A DNA stretch of 64,000 bases from Kineococcus rhizosphaerae (GTDB lineage: Bacteria > Actinomycetota > Actinomycetes > Actinomycetales > Kineococcaceae): contig NZ_PVZF01000003.1 of NCBI RefSeq assembly GCF_003002055.1, positions 344,647 through 408,646 on the forward strand. The letters run 5' to 3'. Each line of letters starts with the position of its first letter. The stretch's first letter is position 1. This document shows positions 42,793 through 51,660 of this stretch, piece after piece. Position numbers and translations under genes: made by a program. The notes below the pieces were generated by a model. It was not told where the DNA came from. It searched no databases and saw only the letters and a program-made list of their open reading frames with translations.

Positions 42793-43215
42793 TCAGGCGC
42801 TGGCGCGGACGGCGGAGCGGACGGGACCGCAGGCGGTGGCGACGTCGAACCAGACGGTCTTGCCGAGGGTGCCGACGTCGACGCCGTGGGCGTCGGAGAG
42901 GGCTTCGACCAGGGCCATGCCGCGGCCGTCGAGGGCGTCGGGGTCGGACTCGCGGCGCAGGGGCAGGCGGGTGTTCTCGTCGCCGACGCTGACGCGGACG
43001 CGGGAGCCGACGCGGCCGACGCGCAGGAGGACGTCGCTGCGCCCGTGCAGGACGGCGTTGGTGACGACCTCGGCGGTCAGCAGGAGGAGGGTGTCGACGA
43101 CGTCGCCGATGACGCCCTCGGCGATGCACCAGTCGGCGACGAAGTGGCGGGCGGCCCGCGAGGACAGGGGGACAGGCGCCAGCGTCGTCTCGCTCGACCG
43201 TTCACTCAACGACAC
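42793..43215 (-). CDS. RsbW/SpoIIAB-like serine kinase-type ATP-binding protein
   Basis: A 140-residue HATPase_c protein. N box LTAEVVTNAVLHG, G1-like GDENTRLPL and G2 GRGMALVEALSDAHG. Such proteins act as anti-sigma factors or as small signalling kinases in actinobacteria; no anti-anti-sigma or sigma gene is next to it. The GTG start gives the usual SLSERSSETTLAPVPLSSRA lead-in. No good Shine-Dalgarno sequence. Divergent from a MarR gene across a long intergenic region. Confidence 0.83.
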   Translation of the reverse strand: MSLSERSSETTLAPVPLSSRAARHFVADWCIAEGVIGDVVDTLLLLTAEVVTNAVLHGRSDVLLRVGRVGSRVRVSVGDENTRLPLRRESDPDALDGRGMALVEALSDAHGVDVGTLGKTVWFDVATACGPVRSAVRASA

Positions 43216-43592
43216 TGCGTGACTCTCCCGTGACGTAGGGTTACCAGCCACCGTAGCGCAGCGCAGCCCGGACGGCGCAGCGCGCAGCGACGACTCCCGG
43301 GACGACGGCCGTCGCCCCCGCTCCACCCGCTCGATCGCCACGTTCCAACCCCCCGACACGCGCCTGCTGCTGGTAACTTCGTCCTTGTTCGTTGCATGTA
43401 GCACTCATCGTTCTCGCCTCAGGTCTGACGCCCCCGGGCCGATGTCCCGGGAGGTACTTCGCCGGAGCCCCGGTCACCGTTACACCACGCGACGGGTTCC
43501 CGGCCCCCGACGCACCGCAACCACCCGTGGAGCACCTGCATGACCGCTCGTACGGCCCCCACCCCGGGCCACCGACAGGGGGTCGACGCCTC
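43216..43592. other. 377-bp intergenic region between divergent genes
   Basis: Holds the promoters of the RsbW-like gene (minus) and the MarR-DHA2 operon (plus). The stretch at about 43372-43412 is clearly less GC-rich (contains TTCGTTGCATGTAGCACTC) and is the most promoter-like part. No reading frame with convincing codon bias was found, and no operator could be assigned with confidence. Confidence 0.5.
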
Positions 43593-44126
43593 GTGACGAG
43601 CGTCGTCGACTCCAGCGACCTGACCACCCCGCTGCACGCCGGGAGCGAGCACGAGCGGCGCGTGGCCGCCATGGCCGACCAGGTCACCCGGCAGCTGCGG
43701 GCCCTGCACTCGTTCAAGGCCCAGATCGCCCGCGGCCAGACCGAGGTCGAGCGCGCCATGCACGTCGTGCTCTACGTGCTGGCCGACTGCGGTCCCCTGC
43801 GGGTCAGCGCACTGGCCGAGCGCCTGGGCACCGACCCCTCGACCACGAGCCGGCAGACCGGTGAGCTCGTCAAGCGGGAGCTGCTGCGCAAGCTGCCCGA
43901 CCCCGACGACCGGCGGGCCAGCCTGCTGGACGTCACCGAGGCCGGCCACGCCGTGGTCGCCTCCATGAAGCAACGGCGCTACGAGCACCTCGCCCGCGCC
44001 GTCGAGGACTTCGGCGAGGACGACCTCGACGTCTTCACCGGTCTGCTGTCGCGCTTCGCCGACGGGCTGGAGCACGCCCGCACCGAGAGCCTCCGCACCG
44101 CCCAGTCCCCTCAGGAGATCGCATGA
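43593..44126 (+). CDS. MarR-family regulator of the adjacent exporter
   Basis: A 177-residue winged-helix regulator. HTH: LRVSALAERLGTDPSTTSRQ, wing LPDPDDRRASLLDVTEAGHA. GTG 43593 has AGGGGG 10 nt upstream. Its end overlaps the DHA2 exporter start (ATGA), so the pair is one operon and the exporter is the likely target. Confidence 0.88.
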   Translation: MTSVVDSSDLTTPLHAGSEHERRVAAMADQVTRQLRALHSFKAQIARGQTEVERAMHVVLYVLADCGPLRVSALAERLGTDPSTTSRQTGELVKRELLRKLPDPDDRRASLLDVTEAGHAVVASMKQRRYEHLARAVEDFGEDDLDVFTGLLSRFADGLEHARTESLRTAQSPQEIA

Positions 44127-46189
44127 GCACCACGACCGCCGGTTCGACACCGGCCACCCCGGAGACGCCGGTCTTCACCCACCGGCAGATCATGGCGATC
44201 CTCTCGGGCCTGCTGCTGGGGATGTTCCTCGGTGCCCTGGACCAGACGATCGTCTCCACCGCGATCCGCACCATCGCCGACGACCTCGACGGCTTCTCCC
44301 TGCAGGCGTGGGCGACGACGGCGTTCCTCATCACGTCGACGATCTCCACGCCGCTGTACGGCAAGTTGTCCGACATGTACGGGCGGCGGAAGTTCTTCAT
44401 CGCCGCCATCGTCATCTTCCTCGTGGGCTCGACGCTGTGCGGCTTCGCCGGGTCGATGTACCAGCTCGCGGCCTTCCGCGCCCTGCAGGGCCTGGGCGCC
44501 GGCGGCCTCATGTCGCTGGCGCTGACGATCATCGGCGACATCGTCCCGCCGCGTGAACGGGCCAAGTACCAGGCCTACTTCATGATGGTGTTCGGCACCT
44601 CCAGCGTGCTCGGTCCCGTCGCCGGCGGGTTCTTCTCGGGCCTGGACTCCGTGGCGGGCTTCGCCGGGTGGCGCCTGATCTTCTGGCTCAACGTCCCCAT
44701 CGGGATCTTCGCCCTCATCGTGGTGACGCGGAACCTGCACCTGCCCAAGCGCTCCAGCCACCACCGGATCGACTGGCCGGGCGCGCTGACGCTCATCACG
44801 ACCCTCGTCCCGCTGCTCATCGTGGCCGAGCAGGGCCGCGAGTGGGGCTGGGGCACCGGGAAGTCGATCGCCTGCTACGTCATCGGCGCCGTCGGCCTGG
44901 TCCTGTTCCTCCTCGCCGAACGTGCCTACGGCGACGAGGCCCTGCTGCCGCTGCGCATGTTCAAGGGCCGCACGTTCGTCATCGGCTCGCTCGGCTCGTT
45001 CATCCTCGGCATGGGGATGTTCGGGGTCTTCGCGATCCTGCCGCAGTACCTGCAGGTCGTGAAGGACCTGAGCCCGACGAAGGGCGGGCTCGCGATGCTC
45101 CCCGTCGTCGTCGGCATCATGTCCGGCAGCATGTTCTCGGGCCGCTTCATCGCCCGCACGGGCAAGTACAAGGTCCTGCCCGTCGTCGGCAACGGCCTCA
45201 TGGTCGTCGCGCTGTTCCTGTTCTCCCGCGTGAACGCCGACACCCCGATCTGGCAGACCATGATCATCATGCTGCTCATGGGCTGGGGCCTGGGCGGGAA
45301 CATGCAGCCGGTCATCCTGGCCGTGCAGAACGCCGCCAAGCGCTCCGAGCTCGGCGTCGCGACGAGCTCGGTGACGTTCTTCCGCCAGATGGGCGGCACG
45401 CTCGGCACCGCGGTCTTCCTGTCGATCCTGTTCTCCACCCTGGGCGACAAGATCTCCTCCTCCTACGGCGCGGCGAGCCGGACCCCGGAGTTCGGCCAGG
45501 CGATCCGCAGCTGGGGCGGGGACCTGCAGGCGACGCTGGCCAAGGCCACCGACGACACGTCGGTCCTCAAGCAGCTGCCCGCCGTCCTGGCCCACCCGTT
45601 CAAGGTCGGGTTCACCGAGTCGACGAGCCTGATCTACCTCGTGGCGACGTTCGTCATGGTCGCCGGGTTCGTCACGGTGCTGTTCCTGCCGTCGCTGCCC
45701 CTGAAGGGTGCGGGCCCCGCGCCCGCCGAGGCACCGGCCCAGGCGGACGCCGCGGCCGGCACCGCCGAGACCGCCGTGCAGGCCGCCGCCGCCCCGGCCG
45801 AGGCGGCCGGTTCCCCGGTCGAGACCGGGACGACGACCGGCACCACGACCGGGACCACGACCGGGACCACGGACGCTGCGGCGGGCACGGTCCCCACGGC
45901 GAACGGGGCGATGGCCCCGGGCGAGCTGGCCGAGCGGCTGCGCAGCGGCGTCCAGCAGGCCAAGGCCGCCCAGCAGGCCATGCTCGACCTGGCCGCCGAG
46001 GCCGCCCGCCGCGAGGCCGCGTACGACGCGGCGGTGGAGAACCTGCGCGACCTCGGCCTGGACGAGGCCTCCATCCAGGCCGCGCTCGGCGAGGACGCCC
46101 CCACCCCGCGCACCGGCCGGCACGCCGGGCACGGGGACGCGGCGGGGACCGCGGACGGCGCGCGCGAGGAGCTCGGCGCGCAGAACTGA
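44123..46189 (+). CDS. DHA2 (EmrB/QacA) multidrug exporter with C-terminal coiled extension
   Basis: A 688-residue major facilitator. The first ~530 residues give 14 helices with DHA2 marks: LGALDQTIVSTAIRTIADDL, GKLSDMYGRRKFF (motif A), SSVLGPVAGGFFSG (motif C) and FFRQMGGTLGTAVF. Residues after about 545 form an unusual cytoplasmic tail: Ala/Pro-rich, then a GTTT repeat from 12-bp DNA units, then a charged helix (AERLRSGVQQAKAAQQAMLD) of coiled-coil type. ATG overlaps the MarR stop. Drug efflux is inferred; the tail's role is unknown. Confidence 0.9.
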   Translation: MSTTTAGSTPATPETPVFTHRQIMAILSGLLLGMFLGALDQTIVSTAIRTIADDLDGFSLQAWATTAFLITSTISTPLYGKLSDMYGRRKFFIAAIVIFLVGSTLCGFAGSMYQLAAFRALQGLGAGGLMSLALTIIGDIVPPRERAKYQAYFMMVFGTSSVLGPVAGGFFSGLDSVAGFAGWRLIFWLNVPIGIFALIVVTRNLHLPKRSSHHRIDWPGALTLITTLVPLLIVAEQGREWGWGTGKSIACYVIGAVGLVLFLLAERAYGDEALLPLRMFKGRTFVIGSLGSFILGMGMFGVFAILPQYLQVVKDLSPTKGGLAMLPVVVGIMSGSMFSGRFIARTGKYKVLPVVGNGLMVVALFLFSRVNADTPIWQTMIIMLLMGWGLGGNMQPVILAVQNAAKRSELGVATSSVTFFRQMGGTLGTAVFLSILFSTLGDKISSSYGAASRTPEFGQAIRSWGGDLQATLAKATDDTSVLKQLPAVLAHPFKVGFTESTSLIYLVATFVMVAGFVTVLFLPSLPLKGAGPAPAEAPAQADAAAGTAETAVQAAAAPAEAAGSPVETGTTTGTTTGTTTGTTDAAAGTVPTANGAMAPGELAERLRSGVQQAKAAQQAMLDLAAEAARREAAYDAAVENLRDLGLDEASIQAALGEDAPTPRTGRHAGHGDAAGTADGAREELGAQN

Positions 46190-46198
46190 CCCGAGCAC

Positions 46199-46243
46199 GA
46201 CGACGAAGGCCCCGCGGCGCACCGCCGCGGGGCCTTCGTCGTC
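46199..46243 (+). terminator. 21-bp perfect hairpin terminator after the exporter
   Basis: Arms 46199-46219 and 46223-46243 are perfectly complementary with loop CAC. Follows the exporter stop by 9 bp. Confidence 0.9.
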
Positions 46244-46271
46244 CCCGGCACCTCTGCGGCGCAACCGGTCC

Positions 46272-46284
46272 GGTGAGCCTCACC
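46272..46284. promoter_or_regulatory. DtxR/IdeR-like palindrome upstream of fur-dps
   Basis: GGTGAGCCTCACC is a 13-bp palindrome differing from the core of the DtxR/IdeR box (GGTTAGGCTAACC) at symmetric positions. Half-site GCCTCACCT recurs at 46298-46306. Function inferred. Confidence 0.5.
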
Positions 46285-46302
46285 TCCGGAAACCAAGCCT
46301 CA

Positions 46303-46329
46303 CCTTCTTTTGACAGAGTCCAAAGAAGG
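46303..46329. promoter_or_regulatory. Fur-type palindrome overlapping the fur promoter region
   Basis: CCTTCTTT (46303-46310) and AAAGAAGG (46322-46329) are perfect complements 11 nt apart; inner GA and TC also pair. It contains TTGACA (46310-46315, possible -35) and overlaps the ribosome binding site. Likely autoregulatory site of the Fur-family gene. Confidence 0.7.
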
Positions 46330-46338
46330 AGTACTGTC

Positions 46339-46818
46339 GTGGTCATGAGCCCGCTGGACCGCACCGCCACGGAGGAGCTGCTGCACCACGCCGGCCTGCG
46401 CAGCACCGCTCCGCGCCGGTCGATCCTGCAGCTGCTGGAGGACCACCCGCACGAGACCGCCGCGGGCCTGGCCGACCTCCTCGCCGACGCCGGGAACCCC
46501 GTGTCCCGGCAGAGCCTGTACAACGTGCTGGAGGACCTGACGCGCACCGGCGTCGTGCGCAGCATCCAGCCCGCCGGCTCGGCACCGCGCTACGAGACGA
46601 AGGTCGACGACAACCACCACCACGTCGTCTGCCGGTCTTGCGGGACCGTCGTCGACGTGCCCTGCGCCGTCGGCCGGACCGCCTGCCTGACCCCGGCGTC
46701 GATCCCGGGCTTCTCCGTGGTCGACCACGCCGACGTCACCTGGTGGGGCCTGTGCACCCGGTGCACCGACCCCACCCCCACGCCCCACGACCCGTCGAAC
46801 CCCAGGAGGAACTCGTGA
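46339..46818 (+). CDS. Fur-family metalloregulator (FurA/PerR-like)
   Basis: A 159-residue metal- or peroxide-responsive repressor. N-terminal winged helix (ISRQ-type [20 protein letters not shown]) and C-terminal dimer domain with [20 protein letters not shown] (metal histidines and first CxxC) and LCTRCTD (second CxxC). The dps partner suggests peroxide/iron control, as for FurA or PerR. GTG 46339 has GAAGGA 8 nt upstream; ATG 46345 is the alternative. Overlaps dps by GTGA. Confidence 0.92.
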   Translation: MVMSPLDRTATEELLHHAGLRSTAPRRSILQLLEDHPHETAAGLADLLADAGNPVSRQSLYNVLEDLTRTGVVRSIQPAGSAPRYETKVDDNHHHVVCRSCGTVVDVPCAVGRTACLTPASIPGFSVVDHADVTWWGLCTRCTDPTPTPHDPSNPRRNS

Positions 46819-47330
46819 CCACGCTCGAAGACGTCAAGACCGCCGGTCTCACCCAGGTGGAGGTCGCGGGCTTCGACGCCAGCTCGCGCCTCACCAGCGG
46901 CCTGCAGGAGGTCCTCGTGGACCTCACCGCGCTGCACCTGCAGGGCAAGCAGGCCCACTGGAACATCGTGGGCGCGAACTTCCGCGACCTGCACCTGCAG
47001 CTCGACGAGCTCATCGACGCCGCCCGCACGTACGCCGACGACGCGGCCGAGCGCATGCGCGCCGTCGGCGGCGTCCCCGACGCCCGCCCGGCGACCGTCG
47101 CGGCGACCACGACCATCGGCGACTTCGGTGCCGACGAGATCGAGACGTCGGCCGCCGTCGAGGCCGTCGTGGCGATGACGCGCCGCACCGTCGACACCAT
47201 CCGCCGCGTGCACGACCCCATCGACGCCGAGGACCCCTCGACCGCCGACCTGCTGCACGGGTTCGTCCTCGGCCTGGAGAAGCAGGCCTGGCTGATCGGC
47301 TCGGAGAACCGCGCGCCGCGGCGCCGCTGA
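46815..47330 (+). CDS. dps: Dps-family ferritin (DNA-binding protein from starved cells)
   Basis: A 171-residue miniferritin that oxidises and stores iron in a dodecamer and protects DNA from peroxide. Inter-subunit ferroxidase residues are seen in [15 protein letters not shown] (His), [20 protein letters not shown] (His, Asp, Glu). The C-terminus ENRAPRRR is basic and could bind DNA. CAGGAGGAACTC precedes GTG 46815, which overlaps the regulator's stop: a clear two-gene operon. Confidence 0.94.
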   Translation: MTTLEDVKTAGLTQVEVAGFDASSRLTSGLQEVLVDLTALHLQGKQAHWNIVGANFRDLHLQLDELIDAARTYADDAAERMRAVGGVPDARPATVAATTTIGDFGADEIETSAAVEAVVAMTRRTVDTIRRVHDPIDAEDPSTADLLHGFVLGLEKQAWLIGSENRAPRRR

Positions 47331-47375
47331 CGTCCGCCGCGGGGCGCGGCGCCCCGGTGCGGCAGGATGCGGTGC

Positions 47376-48731
47376 ATGCCGACCCTGCTGATCACCGGGG
47401 CCGCCGTGGCCACCGTCGCCCCCTCCGGCACCGAGCACCGGAGGGGTTTCGTCGTCGTGGACGACGGTGTCGTCACCGCCGTGGGTGAGGGCGAACCGCC
47501 CGCGGGCACGACGGCGGACCGGGTCGTCGACGGCACCGGGCACCTGCTGACCCCCGGGTTCGTCAACACCCACCACCACCTCTACCAGTGGGCCACCCGG
47601 GGGTTCGCCGTCGACGCGGGCCTGTTCGAGTGGCTCACGACGCTCTACCCGGTCTGGGCCCGCCTCGACGCCGTCGACGTGGAGGCCGCCGCCCGCGCCG
47701 GCCTGGCCCGTCTCGCGCTCACGGGCTGCACCACCACGAGCGACCACCACTACCTGCACCCGCACGACGGGGGCGACCAGCTCGCCGCGACGATCGCGGC
47801 CGCGCGCACCGTGGGCCTGCGCTTCTCCCCCACCCGCGGGTCGATGGACCTCGGGACGTCCGCCGGCGGGCTGCCCCCGGACTCGGTGGTCGAGACGATC
47901 GACACGGTCCTGGCCGCCACCGACGACGCCGTGCGCCGCCACCACGACACCTCCCCCGGGTCGATGGTGCGCATCGGCGCCGCCCCCTGCTCGCCGTTCT
48001 CGGTGACGCCGGACCTGTTGCGGCAGACGGCCGCGCAGGCCGCCGAGCTCAGGATCCGCCGCCACACCCACCTCGCCGAGACCGCCGACGAGGAGGAGTT
48101 CTGCGCCCGCACGTTCGGCCGCCGGCCCGTGGAGGTCCTCGAGGACCTCGGCTGGCTCGGCCCCGACGTCTGGCTCGCGCACTGCGTCCACCTGTCCGAC
48201 TCCGACATCGCCGCGCTGGCCCGCACCGGCAGTTCGGTCGCGCACTGCCCCAGCTCCAACGCGCGCCTGGGCGCCGGGATGGCCCGTGCCCACGACCTGC
48301 TGGCCGCCGGGGTGAGCGTCGGCCTGGGCGTCGACGGCGCCGCCTCCAGCGAGCAGGGCAGCCTGGCCGACGAACTGCGGCAGATGGTCTACACGGCGCG
48401 GCTGCGCGGCGGCCCGGACACCATGAGCGCCCGCGACGCGTTGCGGGCCGCCACGATCGGCGGGGCCGGCGCGCTCGGCCGCGCCGCGGAGATCGGCTCG
48501 ATCGAGGTCGGCAAGCGCGCCGACCTGGCCCTGTGGGACCTGCGGGGCCTGGGCCACGCCGACCTCGACGACCCCGTCGTGGCCCTCGTCATCGGGCCCA
48601 CCCCCCCGCTGCGGTTGTCCACCGTCGAGGGCCGGGTCGTCGTCGAGGACGGGGAACTGCGGACCACGTCGGAGCAGCAGGCGGTCGCCGACCTGGTCGC
48701 CGCGCGCCGGCGCGTCCTCAGCCGCCCGTGA
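47376..48731 (+). CDS. Amidohydrolase, 8-oxoguanine/guanine deaminase-type
   Basis: A 451-residue metal-dependent deaminase of the ATZ/TRZ and SsnA-like group. Metal ligands: PGFVNTHHHLYQWATRGF (HxH), RRHTHLAET (His), AHCVHLSD and LGVDGAASSEQG (Asp). The HHHLYQ and ASSEQG segments resemble 8-oxoguanine deaminase. Substrate assigned by family resemblance, not proven. ATG 47376 has CAGGAT 7 nt upstream. It overlaps the convergent MFS gene by 14 bp. A role in purine salvage would complement the pyrimidine genes elsewhere here. Confidence 0.87.
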   Translation: MPTLLITGAAVATVAPSGTEHRRGFVVVDDGVVTAVGEGEPPAGTTADRVVDGTGHLLTPGFVNTHHHLYQWATRGFAVDAGLFEWLTTLYPVWARLDAVDVEAAARAGLARLALTGCTTTSDHHYLHPHDGGDQLAATIAAARTVGLRFSPTRGSMDLGTSAGGLPPDSVVETIDTVLAATDDAVRRHHDTSPGSMVRIGAAPCSPFSVTPDLLRQTAAQAAELRIRRHTHLAETADEEEFCARTFGRRPVEVLEDLGWLGPDVWLAHCVHLSDSDIAALARTGSSVAHCPSSNARLGAGMARAHDLLAAGVSVGLGVDGAASSEQGSLADELRQMVYTARLRGGPDTMSARDALRAATIGGAGALGRAAEIGSIEVGKRADLALWDLRGLGHADLDDPVVALVIGPTPPLRLSTVEGRVVVEDGELRTTSEQQAVADLVAARRRVLSRP

Positions 48732-49995
48732 CGGCCGGCCGCCGGTTCGCGCGCACCGCGAGGCCGGCGGCCACCGCTCCGAGCGCCAGCGCGGCCCCGC
48801 TGACGACCACCGAGGTCTGGACCCCCACGACGGCCCCGAGCAGCCCGATCGAGAAACCGCTGCCGACCTTCAGCCCGCCCGAGGCCATCGAGTAGACCCC
48901 GACGGTGCGGCCGCGTTCGGCGGGTTCGGCCTTGAGCTGCACGATCGTCTGGGTCACCGACACCGACACGAGGTTCGCGACCCCGCCGAGCACGAGGACG
49001 ACGACGGCCAGGACGAGGGAACCGCTGAGCGCGAAGGCGGCGATGAACCCCCCGAACAGGAACGTCGACACGACCGCGGCGGTCAGGTTCGGCCGGACCC
49101 ACCCGGTGGCCTCCAGCACGATCCCCCCGACGACCCCGCCCAGCCCGTTGGCGAACAGCAGGACCCCGTACGCCGAACTCGACGCGTCCCCGAAGCCCTC
49201 CGCGAACTCGGGCATGACGGTCTGCAGCGCCGATCCGACGAACAACGACGTCAGCCCGGCGACGACGATCGCTCCGGCGATCTCCGGGTTCCGCATCACC
49301 GTCCGCGCGGCGCGCACCGCCCCGAGCGCGCCGACGCGTTCACGGGCCACCACCCCCGACCGCGTGTGCCCGGTGAACTTCGTGCGCAGCAGGAAGACGG
49401 TCAGCGGCAGGTAGACGAGGGCGTTGGCGAAGATGCCGAGCTCGGCCCCGAGACCGATCAGCAACGCCGACCCCACCACGGGCCCCAGCAGGACCCCGAG
49501 CCCCTGGAACGTGGAGTTCAGCCGGACGGCGCTGGGCAGGTCCTCACGTCCGACGAAGTCCTGCAGCATCATCTGCTCCGCCGGGCGCCACAACGCCCCC
49601 GCCGTCCCGTGCAGGACGAGCAGCACGCAGGCCGCGGGGATGCTGAGGGAACCGGTGAGGAACAGCACGCCCCACGCGAGCGAGACGGCCAGGAACAGCA
49701 GCTGGGCGGCCTGGACGACGCGCCGGCAGTCGTACCGGTCGGCGAGCCCGCCGAACCAGACGGACAGCAGCAGGAACGGCGTCCAGTGGCTGATGACCTG
49801 GAAACCCGTCAGGGCCGGGGAGTGGAACTGCTGCCACAGCACCCAGTAGGTGATGACGTGCTCGACGTTGTCGGCCATCATCGACAGCATCCCGCCGACC
49901 AGGTAGGGCCCGCAGTTCCGGTCGCGCAGAGCCGCGAAGCGCCGGGGGGCGGGGGCGTCGGGGACGTGGGTGGGAGTTCCGCAACCGGCGCACAC
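48718..49995 (-). CDS. MFS transporter with N-terminal CxxC
   Basis: A 425-residue, 12-helix transporter resembling the EntS/DUF894 enterobactin-exporter-like branch: FAALRDRNCGPYLVGGMLSM, WFGGLADRYDCRRVVQAAQL (motif A), FQGLGVLLGPVVGSALL. An odd hydrophilic start, VCAGCGTPTHVPDAPAPRR, carries a CxxC that could bind a metal or be a disulfide. GTG 49995 follows GAAAGGACCGTCCCC. Divergent from a TetR gene with an operator between them, so probably an inducible exporter. Confidence 0.86.
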   Translation of the reverse strand: MCAGCGTPTHVPDAPAPRRFAALRDRNCGPYLVGGMLSMMADNVEHVITYWVLWQQFHSPALTGFQVISHWTPFLLLSVWFGGLADRYDCRRVVQAAQLLFLAVSLAWGVLFLTGSLSIPAACVLLVLHGTAGALWRPAEQMMLQDFVGREDLPSAVRLNSTFQGLGVLLGPVVGSALLIGLGAELGIFANALVYLPLTVFLLRTKFTGHTRSGVVARERVGALGAVRAARTVMRNPEIAGAIVVAGLTSLFVGSALQTVMPEFAEGFGDASSSAYGVLLFANGLGGVVGGIVLEATGWVRPNLTAAVVSTFLFGGFIAAFALSGSLVLAVVVLVLGGVANLVSVSVTQTIVQLKAEPAERGRTVGVYSMASGGLKVGSGFSIGLLGAVVGVQTSVVVSGAALALGAVAAGLAVRANRRPAVTGG

Positions 49996-50048
49996 GGGGA
50001 CGGTCCTTTCTCGCGGCAGGTCGTTGCCCGGCGACGCTACCACTGTTT

Positions 50049-50072
50049 CGAGGCACGGTGTCTCGGTATGCT
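50049..50072 (+). promoter_or_regulatory. TetR operator overlapping a -10 region
   Basis: CGAGGCAC-G-GTGTCTCG (50049-50065) is a 17-bp palindrome with one mismatch. TATGCT at 50067-50072 follows at once and lies exactly 6 nt before the TetR ATG. Bound repressor would block both divergent promoters. Confidence 0.75.
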
Positions 50073-50078
50073 CGGGCC

Positions 50079-50657
50079 ATGTCCACCACGCCCGTCGGCC
50101 GGCCGCGCAGCGAGAGCGCCCGGCGCGCCGTCCTGCAGGCCGTCGACGACCTGCTCGCCGAGGTCGGCTACGCGGGCGTGACGATGAAGGGCATCGCCGA
50201 CCGGGCCGGCGTCGGACGCCAGACCGTCTACCGCTGGTGGTCCACGACGGCCGAGATCCTCCTCGAGGCCTGCGTGGCCGACGCCCGCGACGAGCTGCGC
50301 ACCGTCCCCCAGCCCGACGCCCGCCGCGACGTCCTCGGGTACCTGCGCCTGCTGGAGGCCTTCCTGCTGCACTCCCACGCCGGCCTCTGCTACCGGGTGC
50401 TGCTGGGCGAGACCCAGCACGACGGCGCCGTGCGCGAACTCGTCGCGCGCGCCGACATCCTGGCCCCCAGCGCCCGCGCCTGCCTGCGCCGGGTCGGTCC
50501 GCGCCTGCAGCAGGACCTGGACCACGACCTGCACGTCGCCGAACTCGTCGGCCCCGTCGTCTACGCGGTCCTGACGACGGGCGGGGCGCCCGACCTGGAG
50601 GCCCTGACCGACCACCTCCTCGCGGGCTGGAGCCGCGGCGGGCCCGCCGGAGCGTGA
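50079..50657 (+). CDS. TetR-family regulator of the divergent MFS gene
   Basis: A 192-residue repressor. HTH: YAGVTMKGIADRAGVGRQTV, then YRWWSTTAEILLEA. C-terminal part is of the TetR_C type. ATG 50079 directly follows a -10 box by 6 nt, indicating a leaderless mRNA. The operator just upstream and the divergent exporter make a standard autorepressed pair. Confidence 0.9.
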   Translation: MSTTPVGRPRSESARRAVLQAVDDLLAEVGYAGVTMKGIADRAGVGRQTVYRWWSTTAEILLEACVADARDELRTVPQPDARRDVLGYLRLLEAFLLHSHAGLCYRVLLGETQHDGAVRELVARADILAPSARACLRRVGPRLQQDLDHDLHVAELVGPVVYAVLTTGGAPDLEALTDHLLAGWSRGGPAGA

Positions 50658-50721
50658 GACTGCCCACTCCCCGGGACGTGGACGCGGGCCGCGCGCCCCG
50701 GCGGCGCTACGGTCGGGTGCC

Positions 50722-51564
50722 ATGACCGCAGATCGCAAGGTGCACATCGTCGAACCCCGGTACGCGCGGACCTGGCTGCTGGTGAACGCGACGCGCACCG
50801 ACCTCTTCGACGTGGCCGCCGCCTCGCGGGCCGACCAGGTCGTCCTCGACGTCGAGGACGCCGTCGACCCCTCGCGCAAGGACTCCGCCCGCGCCGACGC
50901 CATCGAGTGGCTGACCTCCGGCGGCCAGGCCTTCGTCCGCATCAACGACGTCACCACGCCGCACTGGCGCGACGACGTCGACGCCCTCAAGGGCGTCCCC
51001 AACCTGCTGGGCGTCATGCTCGCCAAGACCGAGGCCGGTGAGCAGGTCGAGGCCACCTGGCACGCCCTCGGCGGGGCCGTCCCCGTCGTCGCGCTGTGCG
51101 AGTCGGCGCTCGGCATCGAGGCCGCCCGCGAGATCGCGTGCGCGCGCGGCACCTTCCGCCTCGCCTTCGGCTCGGGCGACTACCGCCGCGACACCGGCGC
51201 CAGCGCCGAGGACATGGCCATGGCCTACCCCCGCACGAAGCTCGTCGTGGCCAGCGCCATCGGCAAGCTCCCCGGCCCCATCGACGGCCCGACCACCGGC
51301 GGCGGTCACCCCGAGCTGCGCGAGGCCTCCGGCGTGGGCGTGGCCATGGGGATGATGGGCAAGCTGTGCCTGGACGCCGAGCAGGCGTACGTCATCAACG
51401 AGGTCATGAGCCCCAACGTCTCCGACGCCACCTGGGCCCGTGACTTCATCGCGAGCTTCGAGGCCAGCGGCGGCGTCGTCCGCGACGGGTCGGACCTGCC
51501 GCGCCTGGGCCGCGCCCGGCGCATCCAGGAACTCGCCGACGCGTACGGCATCCAGCCGCTCTGA
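50722..51564 (+). CDS. HpcH/HpaI aldolase or CitE-like lyase
   Basis: A 280-residue TIM-barrel lyase of the CitE/HpcH superfamily, which cleaves CoA thioesters or hydroxy acids. Motifs: DQVVLDVEDAVDPSRKDSAR, AFVRINDVTTPHWRDDVDAL (Arg), LAKTEAGEQVEATW (metal Glu), FRLAFGSGDYRRDTG (metal Asp). CitD and CitF are absent, so it is not a citrate lyase complex; malyl-CoA-type or citramalyl-CoA-type activity is possible. TACGGT lies 8 nt before the ATG. Confidence 0.86.
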   Translation: MTADRKVHIVEPRYARTWLLVNATRTDLFDVAAASRADQVVLDVEDAVDPSRKDSARADAIEWLTSGGQAFVRINDVTTPHWRDDVDALKGVPNLLGVMLAKTEAGEQVEATWHALGGAVPVVALCESALGIEAAREIACARGTFRLAFGSGDYRRDTGASAEDMAMAYPRTKLVVASAIGKLPGPIDGPTTGGGHPELREASGVGVAMGMMGKLCLDAEQAYVINEVMSPNVSDATWARDFIASFEASGGVVRDGSDLPRLGRARRIQELADAYGIQPL

Positions 51565-51583
51565 CCCGCGCCTCGCCCGGGGT

Positions 51584-51636
51584 GCCGTCGTCGGCCCCTC
51601 GCAGCCCGTGATGGGCAGCGAGGGGCCGACGACGGC
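51584..51636. terminator. Long hairpin between convergent genes
   Basis: Arms 51584-51602 and 51618-51636 pair perfectly (19 bp). Inside, GCCC/GGGC pair after an A/A mismatch; outside, GGGGT and ACCCC pair across a 2-nt bulge. Lies between the CitE-like gene (plus) and the propeller gene (minus). Confidence 0.85.
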
Positions 51637-51660
51637 GGACCCCGGACACGAACCACGCGC

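Noticed and set aside
43392..43592. N-terminal extension of the MarR protein at 43593
   Set aside because: The upstream frame is Pro/Gly/Arg-rich without MarR similarity; GTG 43593 gives the normal length.
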